Part shown: one piece after another, positions 7,889-13,686 of the stretch
Numbering within the stretch: the stretch's first letter is position 1
Layout: the number at the start of each line of letters is the position of its first letter
Source of the DNA: Vicinamibacteria bacterium
GTDB taxonomy: Bacteria > Acidobacteriota > Vicinamibacteria > Vicinamibacterales > 2-12-FULL-66-21
Length of the DNA stretch: 16,063 bases
Reading direction: 5' to 3'
Assembly: GCA_025937075.1 (NCBI GenBank)
Contig: JAICSD010000042.1
Location: forward strand, 1-16,063
The notes under the pieces: model-generated
Seen by the model: the letters and a program-made list of their open reading frames with translations, nothing else
What the model was told of the DNA's origin: nothing
The model's database searches: none
Translations under genes and position numbers: made by a program

Positions 7889-7914
7889 CGAGGCTGATTT
7901 CCGCCGAGGCTGAT
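7889..7914. repeat. 10-bp direct repeat upstream of the PQQ dehydrogenase
   Basis: CGAGGCTGAT occurs at 7889-7898 and again at 7905-7914, a 16-bp period, inside the region expected to hold the PQQ dehydrogenase promoter and transcription start. It may be a pair of regulator half-sites; nothing in the sequence identifies the regulator. Confidence 0.5.
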
Positions 7915-7929
7915 CTATCGCACGTCCTT

Positions 7930-7971
7930 TGTCAAGAGCGGAGCCGCATCAGTCCTTGACAAGCGGCTCCG
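7930..7971. repeat. interleaved inverted repeats in the divergent promoter region
   Basis: TTGTCAAG (7930-7937) is the exact reverse complement of CTTGACAA (7955-7962), and CGGAGCCGC (7940-7948) of GCGGCTCCG (7963-7971). The order is A-B-A'-B', so the two pairs cannot form one simple hairpin. The A arms contain TTGACA on each strand, possible -35 boxes for the divergent genes; the B arms could be operator half-sites. Confidence 0.7.
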
Positions 7972-7983
7972 ATTACATATCCT
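7956..7983 (+). promoter_or_regulatory. sigma-70-type promoter for the cytochrome c gene
   Basis: A perfect TTGACA (7956-7961) is followed after 16 bp by TATCCT (7978-7983, 4 of 6 to TATAAT). Transcription would start near 7990, leaving a leader of only about 5-11 nt before ATG 7995 or 8001. The -35 box is one arm of an inverted repeat, and the following 9 bp (7963-7971) are an arm of the second, so binding there could repress this promoter. Confidence 0.6.
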
Positions 7984-8000
7984 CCGTCTGGACAATGGGC

Positions 8001-8504
8001 ATGACGAACCGGCAGCGAAGCGTATTGGGATTGGCGGCGGCGGCGACCCTCGCCGTGGCCGTCGGGGCCGCACAGGAGCCCTCGGCCGCAGGCGACGCCT
8101 CGCGCGGCACGGCGCTCGTCGAGTCGAGCGGGTGCCTCGACTGTCATCGCATCGGCGATCGAGGGTCGCGTCTGGGACCGGACCTGACGGACATTGGCAG
8201 CCGGCGGACGCCCGAGCGTCTGCAACGGGCCCTCGTTGCTCCGGACGAGGAGGTGCCGTTCGACACGCGGTTCGTCCGTCTGGTCACGAACGACGGCGCC
8301 GTCATTACCGGGAGGCTGCTCAACCAGGATGCGCTCAGCGTGCAGTTGATCACCCCCAAGGAAGAGCTCGAGACGTATATGCGCTCCAAGCTCCGCGAGT
8401 ACACCATCGTCGATAAGGGGCTGATGCCGTCCGTCGAGGGGAAGTTGACCGATCAGCAGGTAGCCGACGTGGTGGCGTATCTGAGCTCTTTGAAAGCACA
8501 GTAG
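8001..8504 (+). CDS. exported c-type cytochrome, putative heme-binding domain family
   Basis: A 167-residue periplasmic monoheme cytochrome. A Sec signal peptide covers about 1-24 (MTNRQRS, a hydrophobic Ala/Val core, GAAQ). The heme site is Cys45-x-x-Cys48-His49 (CLDCH) and the distal ligand most likely Met142 in GLMPSV. Between them lies a beta-rich insert of about 50 residues (RFVRLVTNDGAVITGRLLNQ, then ALSVQLI and LREYTI), the layout of the Planctomycetes/Acidobacteria heme-binding domain, I believe TIGR02603. The C-terminus QQVADVVAYLSSLK is a typical final cytochrome helix. ATG 8001 is chosen as nearest the signal peptide; ATG 7995 would add two residues. There is no good Shine-Dalgarno sequence. 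It is a plausible electron acceptor for the downstream molybdenum hydroxylase, the divergent PQQ dehydrogenase, or both. Confidence 0.88.
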   Translation: MTNRQRSVLGLAAAATLAVAVGAAQEPSAAGDASRGTALVESSGCLDCHRIGDRGSRLGPDLTDIGSRRTPERLQRALVAPDEEVPFDTRFVRLVTNDGAVITGRLLNQDALSVQLITPKEELETYMRSKLREYTIVDKGLMPSVEGKLTDQQVADVVAYLSSLKAQ

Positions 8505-8507
8505 CCA

Positions 8508-8540
8508 ATTGTCCGCGTAGTCCGCATCGTCCGCGGCTGA
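8508..8540. repeat. 9-bp tandem repeat (3 units) after the cytochrome c gene
   Basis: TCCGCGTAG, TCCGCATCG and TCCGCGG follow one another from 8512 to 8536, starting 8 bp after the cytochrome stop codon. It is the third member of the family at 3313 and 6195, here in the opposite orientation relative to the adjoining gene. It occupies half of the 67-bp gap to the [2Fe-2S] subunit gene. Confidence 0.75.
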
Positions 8541-8564
8541 TATTCACAGGCGCAGTGATAAGAT
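8537..8564 (+). promoter_or_regulatory. possible extended -10 promoter giving a leaderless [2Fe-2S] subunit message
   Basis: CTGATA (8537-8542, 4 of 6 to TTGACA) is followed after 16 bp by TAAGAT (8559-8564), preceded by the TGn of an extended -10. Transcription would start at about 8571, directly at the ATG at 8572, which has no Shine-Dalgarno sequence. The -35 box abuts the 9-bp repeat. Confidence 0.45.
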
Positions 8565-8571
8565 TCGCGTT

Positions 8572-9066
8572 ATGCCTCGGTACGTTCTGCGCGTCAACGG
8601 CCGCGAGCACGAGGTAGAAGCCGAGCCCGCTGACAGCCTCCTCTCTATTCTGCGCGGCGACGTGGGCCTGACCGGCAGCCATTACGGCTGCGGCGAGGCG
8701 CAGTGCGGCGCATGCACGGTCCTGCTCGACGGCACCGCCGTCAAGTCGTGTGTGACCCGCGTCGGGTTCGTGGGCACCAAGGCAATCACAACCATCGAAG
8801 GGCTCAGCGATGGTGACCGCCTGCATCCAATTCAGCAGGCGTTCCTCGACGAAGAAGCATTTCAGTGCGCCTACTGCACATCGGGCATGATCATGGCCGC
8901 CGCCGGCCTGCTGAAGACGAACCCGAATCCCACTGAACAGGACATCGCGCGGATGCTCGATCGGAACGTCTGCCGCTGCGGCACGTACCCGCGCATCGTC
9001 CGCGCGGTGCGTCGCGCGGCCGATCGGCTCCGAACCACCAGCACGAGCACGGGAGCCGCACGATGA
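8572..9066 (+). CDS. (2Fe-2S)-binding small subunit of a molybdenum hydroxylase (isoquinoline 1-oxidoreductase alpha-like)
   Basis: The 164-residue electron-transfer subunit of a xanthine dehydrogenase-family enzyme. The N-terminal plant-ferredoxin domain holds the outer cluster on Cys40, Cys45, Cys48 and Cys60 (YGCGEAQCGACTVLLDGTAV). The C-terminal helical domain holds the inner cluster on Cys99, Cys102 (QCAYCTSGM), Cys134 and Cys136 (NVCRCGTYPRI). All eight ligands are present and the length is normal for IorA/CoxS-type subunits. There is no signal peptide, so it probably leaves the cytoplasm already folded with the Tat-carrying large subunit. The stop overlaps the large-subunit start (ATGA), implying coupled translation. 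No FAD-binding middle subunit is encoded nearby, which favours the two-subunit IorAB layout with a cytochrome acceptor rather than NAD-linked xanthine dehydrogenase. Confidence 0.95.
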   Translation: MPRYVLRVNGREHEVEAEPADSLLSILRGDVGLTGSHYGCGEAQCGACTVLLDGTAVKSCVTRVGFVGTKAITTIEGLSDGDRLHPIQQAFLDEEAFQCAYCTSGMIMAAAGLLKTNPNPTEQDIARMLDRNVCRCGTYPRIVRAVRRAADRLRTTSTSTGAAR

Positions 9067-11198
9067 AGGACGACACGCGCGAAGCGGCTCTTCCCGAGAT
9101 CGACGTCGAGCGCTACGAGCTCTCGGAAGGACGCCGTTATACCTTCGAGCTCGAGCGACGCGACTTCATTCGCTTCTTCGGCGGCGGCCTGCTCGTGATC
9201 GTGACGGCCGGCGATCTGCTCGCGCAGGAATCCGGACGCGGCGGTGGCCGTCGCGCCGAAGCCGTTCCGGTCGATGTGGCCGCGTGGCTGCACATCGATG
9301 AACAGGGACGCGTGACGGGATACACGGGGAAGGTCGAGATCGGCCAGAACATCCGCACGTCGCTGTCGCAGACGATCGCGGACGAGCTGCGCGTGCCGCT
9401 CGAGACGGTGACCCTCGTCATGGGCGACACGGGACGCACGCCATTCGACATGGGGACGTTCGGATCGAGGACAACCCCGCAGATGGCGCCGCAACTGGCG
9501 CGCGCGGCTGCCGCGGCGCGGCAGATGCTCATCGAACAGGCCGCGTCGAAGCTCCAGGCGGATCCCAAGACGCTGACCGCGAAGGATGGACGGATCGTCG
9601 CACCCAACGCGCAGTCGATCAGCTACGGCGAGCTGACGCGGGGTCAGGCGCTGACAGGCACGATCAGCGCGGATGCGCCCGTCGATCCCGCCACCGCATG
9701 GAAGATTCGCGGCACGGCGCCGAAGAAGGTCGACGGACGCGACTTCGTCACCGGTCGTCATCAGTACTCGCCCGATATCACGCGTCCGGGCATGATGTAC
9801 GGCCGCATCGTGCGCCCCGAGGGTTACGGCGCGACGCTGCAATCGCTCGATGACAGCCGCGCACGCGCGATTCCCGGCGTGACGATGGTGCGCGATGGAG
9901 ATTTCGTCGGCGTCGTTGCGCCCACCGAACGCGCGGCTGTTCGGGCCGCCGCGGCGGTCAAGGCGACGTGGCGCGTACCGCAGAACCAGGTTTCCTCCGA
10001 GACGCTGTTCGATCACCTTCGCAAGAGCGGCGCAGGGGCGGACCGCCCGGTGTATCAGAACGGAGACGTCGCCCGCGCGACGAACGAGGCCGCCAAGCGG
10101 TTCTCCGACACGTTCCGGATTCCCTACATCGCGCACGTGCCGCTCGAACCTCGCGCCGCCGTTGCCGAATGGGCGGACGGGAAACTTACGGTGTGGACGG
10201 GCACGCAGCGGCCGTTCGGCGTGCGCGGTGAGCTGGTCGAGACGTTTCATGTTCCCGAAGATCGTGTGCGCGTGATCGTGCCGGACACGGGGGCCGCGTA
10301 TGGCGGCAAGCACACCGGCGATGCCGCGATCGAGGCGGCGCGCCTCGCGAAGGCGGTGAACCGTCCGGTGAAGCTGGTTTGGACGCGGGCGGAAGAATTC
10401 ACCTGGGCGTACTTCCGTCCCGCCGGCGTGATCGAAGTTCGAAGCGCGGTCGATCCGCAGGGACGCATCACCGCCTGGAGCTTCGAGAACTGGAACTCGG
10501 GCGCCGCCGGCATCCGTACGCCGTACGACATCCCGAATCAATCGATTCTCTTCAATGAATCGGATTCGCCGCTCCGCCAGGGCTCCTATCGCGCGCTTGC
10601 CGCGACCGCGAACCATTACGCGCGCGAGATGCACATGGACGCCGTCGCACGCGCGCTGGACGTGGACGCCGTGGAGTTCCGGCTCCGGCATCTGAAGGAC
10701 GATCGCGTGCGCGCGGCATTGAAGGCCGCCGCGGAGAAGATCGGCTGGCCCAAACCGTCCGCGCCAGGACGTTATCTCGGCATCGCGTGCGGAACGGAGA
10801 AGGGCGGCTACATCGGGACGGCTGCGGAAGTCTCGAAGACCGGGGACGGATTCCGGGTCGAACGCATTGCCATCGCGTTCGAATGCGGCGCGATCGTCCA
10901 TCCCGACGGCCTCCGGAATCAGGTCGAAGGGTCTGTGGTCCAGGCGCTCGGCGGGGCGCTCTTCGAAGCGATCGACTTCGGCGATGGCCGGATCCGGAAC
11001 GCATCGCTGGAGCAGTACCGCGTGCCTCGGTTCAAGGACGTGCCCGTCATCGAAGTCGTCCTGCTCGATCGCAAGGACCTGCCGTCAGCGGGCGCCGGCG
11101 AGGCATCGCTCGTCTGCGTGGCCCCCGCGATTGGCAGCGCCGTGCGCGGGTTGGGCAAGGTCGATGCGGCCCTGCCCGTGCGGCTCGTCTCTGCCTGA
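9063..11198 (+). CDS. molybdopterin-binding large subunit of a xanthine dehydrogenase-family oxidoreductase (isoquinoline 1-oxidoreductase beta-like), Tat-exported
   Basis: A 711-residue catalytic subunit that would hydroxylate an aldehyde or N-heterocycle with water as oxygen source, using molybdenum cytosine dinucleotide (family knowledge). A twin-arginine motif, ERRDFIRF (Arg32-Arg33), precedes a hydrophobic stretch to about 54 (GGGLLVIVTAGDLLAQ), so the enzyme should be periplasmic. About 30 charged residues precede it. Cofactor-binding segments include GKVEIGQNIRTSLSQ, MGDTGRTPFDMGTFGSR, YGGKHTGDAAIEAARLA and RQGSYRALAATANHYAREMH. The catalytic base is Glu680 in SAGAGEASLV, the site written GxGE in this family. 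The length matches IorB. It overlaps the small-subunit stop by 4 bp. Substrate unknown: isoquinoline is only the namesake. The long open frame on the other strand is a shadow. Confidence 0.94.
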   Translation: MKDDTREAALPEIDVERYELSEGRRYTFELERRDFIRFFGGGLLVIVTAGDLLAQESGRGGGRRAEAVPVDVAAWLHIDEQGRVTGYTGKVEIGQNIRTSLSQTIADELRVPLETVTLVMGDTGRTPFDMGTFGSRTTPQMAPQLARAAAAARQMLIEQAASKLQADPKTLTAKDGRIVAPNAQSISYGELTRGQALTGTISADAPVDPATAWKIRGTAPKKVDGRDFVTGRHQYSPDITRPGMMYGRIVRPEGYGATLQSLDDSRARAIPGVTMVRDGDFVGVVAPTERAAVRAAAAVKATWRVPQNQVSSETLFDHLRKSGAGADRPVYQNGDVARATNEAAKRFSDTFRIPYIAHVPLEPRAAVAEWADGKLTVWTGTQRPFGVRGELVETFHVPEDRVRVIVPDTGAAYGGKHTGDAAIEAARLAKAVNRPVKLVWTRAEEFTWAYFRPAGVIEVRSAVDPQGRITAWSFENWNSGAAGIRTPYDIPNQSILFNESDSPLRQGSYRALAATANHYAREMHMDAVARALDVDAVEFRLRHLKDDRVRAALKAAAEKIGWPKPSAPGRYLGIACGTEKGGYIGTAAEVSKTGDGFRVERIAIAFECGAIVHPDGLRNQVEGSVVQALGGALFEAIDFGDGRIRNASLEQYRVPRFKDVPVIEVVLLDRKDLPSAGAGEASLVCVAPAIGSAVRGLGKVDAALPVRLVSA

Positions 11199-11224
11199 GT
11201 CGCCTGCCCTCGTTTTTTCACAGA

Positions 11225-11307
11225 CGCGCCCCTGAAGGGCCGCGCCACGACCTGAAAGGGCCGCGATCGTAGGGCCGCGATCGTAGGGCGGGCCTTGCAG
11301 GCCCACC
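11225..11307. repeat. repeat-rich spacer: 14-bp tandem plus GC hairpins after the large subunit gene
   Basis: AGGGCCGCGATCGT occurs twice in perfect tandem (11257-11270, 11271-11284). It is preceded by a related CCTGAAGGGCCGCGCC (11231-11246) and followed by AGGGCGGGCCT-TGC-AGGCCCACC (11285-11307), a stem with a three-base loop. An imperfect hairpin (CGCG/CCC arms) lies at 11225-11244. Together they may stop or stabilise the oxidoreductase transcript, but no T-run follows the stems, so a standard intrinsic terminator is not shown. The 178-bp gap 11199-11376 holds nothing else apart from a possible promoter near 11348. Confidence 0.65.
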
Positions 11308-11347
11308 ATCAGCGTAAGCCGATCTCCCAAACGCGGCGTCTTACGGT

Positions 11348-11355
11348 TATAGAAT
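11348..11355 (+). promoter_or_regulatory. possible -10 box for the VWA gene
   Basis: TATAGAAT sits about 22 bp upstream of the GTG start, read either as TATAGA or TAGAAT (good -10 matches). No convincing -35 lies 16-18 bp upstream. It is the only AT-rich point in the gap and separates the oxidoreductase genes from the following operon. Confidence 0.35.
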
Positions 11356-11376
11356 CAGCCGAAGGACCCGCGGCCT

Positions 11377-13665
11377 GTGTTCGAATCGCTCTTCCAGTTT
11401 CTCTTCGAATATCGTCCCGCCGTCTTCCGGCAGGGAGACTTCCGGTTCTCTCCGCCCGCGGGAGCGGAGTTCGCCGCGGTGATCGTGATTGCCGCGATCG
11501 TCCTCGCCTTCATCAGCTATCGCGTCGTGCGATCGCGCGTCGAATGGAAGCAGCGCGCGACGCTCGGGGCGCTGCGCCTGGTCGCGCTTGCGGTCGTGCT
11601 GATGTGCCTGTTCCGCCCCGTGCTGATTGTGAAGGCGGCGGTTGCGCAGCAGAACGTCATCGGCATCCTCGTCGACGATTCGCGCAGCATGCAGATCGCC
11701 GATGGAAACGGCGGCACCCGTGCGGACTTCGTCCGCAAGACGTTCGGCAGCGCCGATACGGCGATCATGAAGGCGCTCTCCGACCGCTTTCTGATTCGCA
11801 CCTTCAGGTTTTCGTCGACGACCTCGCGGGTGGCGGCCTCGTCCGATCTCACGTTCAGCGGCACGCAAACGCGCCTGGCGAACGCGATCCAGAGCGCGCG
11901 TCAGGAGTTGGCCGGCCTCCCGGTCTCGGGGCTGGTGCTCGTCACCGATGGCGCGGATACGACGACGGATGCGTCGGTCGCGGATGCGCTGCTCGCGTCG
12001 AAAGCTGACGCAGTCCCGGTGTTCACCGTCGGCGTCGGTCAGGAGACGCTGGCGCACGATATTCAGATCGGCCGCGTGTCGACGCCGCGGACCGCGCTGA
12101 AGGGCACGTCGCTGCTGGTCGATGCGATCGTGACGCAGACCGGGTATGCCGGCAAAACCGTGACGCTCGACGTGGAGGACGGCGGCAAGATCGTGGGCTC
12201 GCAGCCGGTGCGGCTGCCCGCGGACGGCGACCCCGCTGCGGTGCGCGTCCGGTTCACGGCGTCCGAAGCCGGCCCCCGCGTGTTCCACCTGCGCATCTCG
12301 CCGCAGCCGGGCGAGGTCGTCACCCAGAACAACCAGCGCGACGTCCAGATCGACGTCCGCGATCGCAAGGAGCGCATCCTCTATTTCGAAGGGGAGCCGC
12401 GGTTCGAGATGAGATTCCTGCGGCGCGCCGTCGCGGACGATCCGAACCTGCAGATCGTGACGCTCCAGCGGACAGCCGAGAACAAGTTCCTGCGCCTGGG
12501 CGTCGATACGCCAGAGGAGCTCGTTGCCGGATTTCCGAAGACACGCGAAGAGCTGTTCGCCTATCGCGGCATCATCCTGGGCAGCGTCGAGGCGAGCAGT
12601 TTCACGGCGGATCAGCTGCGCATGATCAACGAGTTCGTCGACGTGCGCGGCGGCGGACTTCTGCTGTTGGGCGGTCCGCACGCATTTGCGGAAGGTGGTT
12701 ACGCGGGGACATCGGTGGCGGACGCGATGCCGGTGCTGCTCGAACGCCCAGGGGTGAATGCGGCACCGACCGCGGCGCGCGTGAAGGTGCGGCCGACGCG
12801 CGCGGGTGAAGCGCACGCCGTCACACAGCTCGGCGATACCGAGGAAGCGTCAGCCGATCGCTGGAAGACGATGCCCGCGCTGCTGGTGCTCAACAACATC
12901 ACGTCCGTGAAGCCGGGCGCAACGATCTTGCTCTCCGGCACGGACGAGCGGCGGCGCGATCGCGTCGTGCTCGCCTTCGAGCGCTACGGACGCGGCAAGT
13001 CGATTGCGCTGCCGGTACACGATTCCTGGCAATGGCAGATGCACGCGTCGATCCGCGTCGACGATCAGACCTACGAGAACTTCTGGCGACAGATGCTGCG
13101 CTGGCTCGTCGACGGTGTGCCGGATCCCGTGGAATCACGCACGCTCACGGATCGCGTCGAGGCAGGGCAGCCTGTGGCGCTCACCGCGGACGTCGTGGAT
13201 CCGCGATTCGTCGAGCTGAACGACGCCGACGTCGTCGCGCACGTGAAGTCGCCGTCCGGCAGCACGACCGACGTCCCGCTCCAGTGGACGGGCGAGCGCA
13301 GCGGCGAGTATCACGCGTCGTTTCCGACCGATCAGGACGGCTGGTACGAAGCGCGCGTGGACGCGACGCGCGACGGCAAGCCGGTCGGCACGTCGGTCAC
13401 GCACGTCCGCGCGGCCCCCGACGACGCGGAGTATTTCGATGCGGCCATGCACGCGCCATTGCTGCAGCGCATCGCGAGTGAGACGGGCGGCCGCTTCTAC
13501 ACCGCGGACGCGATTGGATCGCTTCCGGAGGATCTGAAGTACTCGGGCCGCGGCGTCACGGCTGTCGAAGAGCGCGAGCTCTGGCACATGCCATTCCTGC
13601 TGATCGTCTTGATCGTGACAACGTGCGCGGAGTGGTCGCTGCGGCGTCACTGGAGGCTGGCGTGA
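11377..13665 (+). CDS. membrane-anchored VWA-domain protein with inactive class I glutamine amidotransferase-like domain (BatA-like)
   Basis: A 762-residue protein. Two N-terminal membrane helices (about 32-50 and 64-85) lead into a von Willebrand factor A domain (about 93-225) with an intact MIDAS: DDSRS (Asp100, Ser102, Ser104), a Thr at 163 or 165 (SGTQTRLANA) and TDG at 190-192. A beta-sandwich segment follows. From about 330 there is a segment with the shape of a class I GATase-like domain (ERILYFEGEPRFEMRFLRRA, then IILGSVEASSFTADQLRMIN and GGGLLLLGGPHAFAEGGY). The nucleophile-Cys position reads LLGGPHAF, so no amidotransferase activity is expected. The C-terminus is one more helix (MPFLLIVLIVTTCAEW) and a basic tail. 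The GTG start has GAAGGA 10 nt upstream. It opens an operon-like run ending in a MoxR ATPase; MoxR proteins commonly act on VWA partners. Confidence 0.88.
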   Translation: MFESLFQFLFEYRPAVFRQGDFRFSPPAGAEFAAVIVIAAIVLAFISYRVVRSRVEWKQRATLGALRLVALAVVLMCLFRPVLIVKAAVAQQNVIGILVDDSRSMQIADGNGGTRADFVRKTFGSADTAIMKALSDRFLIRTFRFSSTTSRVAASSDLTFSGTQTRLANAIQSARQELAGLPVSGLVLVTDGADTTTDASVADALLASKADAVPVFTVGVGQETLAHDIQIGRVSTPRTALKGTSLLVDAIVTQTGYAGKTVTLDVEDGGKIVGSQPVRLPADGDPAAVRVRFTASEAGPRVFHLRISPQPGEVVTQNNQRDVQIDVRDRKERILYFEGEPRFEMRFLRRAVADDPNLQIVTLQRTAENKFLRLGVDTPEELVAGFPKTREELFAYRGIILGSVEASSFTADQLRMINEFVDVRGGGLLLLGGPHAFAEGGYAGTSVADAMPVLLERPGVNAAPTAARVKVRPTRAGEAHAVTQLGDTEEASADRWKTMPALLVLNNITSVKPGATILLSGTDERRRDRVVLAFERYGRGKSIALPVHDSWQWQMHASIRVDDQTYENFWRQMLRWLVDGVPDPVESRTLTDRVEAGQPVALTADVVDPRFVELNDADVVAHVKSPSGSTTDVPLQWTGERSGEYHASFPTDQDGWYEARVDATRDGKPVGTSVTHVRAAPDDAEYFDAAMHAPLLQRIASETGGRFYTADAIGSLPEDLKYSGRGVTAVEERELWHMPFLLIVLIVTTCAEWSLRRHWRLA

Positions 13666-13686
13666 CGAATGCCGAATGCTGAATAG
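13666..13686. repeat. 7-bp tandem repeat containing the start codon of the caspase-like gene
   Basis: CGAATGC, CGAATGC and TGAATAG are three consecutive heptads beginning right after the VWA stop codon (13663-13665). The ATG of the next gene (13676-13678) is part of the second heptad. The heptad core CGAAT recurs in the array at 15497-15545. Confidence 0.6.

Noticed and set aside
8871..10901. 676-codon open frame on the minus strand over the molybdenum subunit
   Set aside because: It is antisense to two well-supported oxidoreductase genes, with Arg/His-rich low-similarity sequence and no start signal.
11214..11219. intrinsic terminator ending in six T after the molybdenum subunit gene
   Set aside because: The T6 run has no stable stem directly upstream; the GC hairpins lie after it.
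11347..12816. 489-codon open frame on the minus strand over the VWA gene
   Set aside because: It is a codon-complement shadow of a conserved VWA protein, with no recognisable motif.
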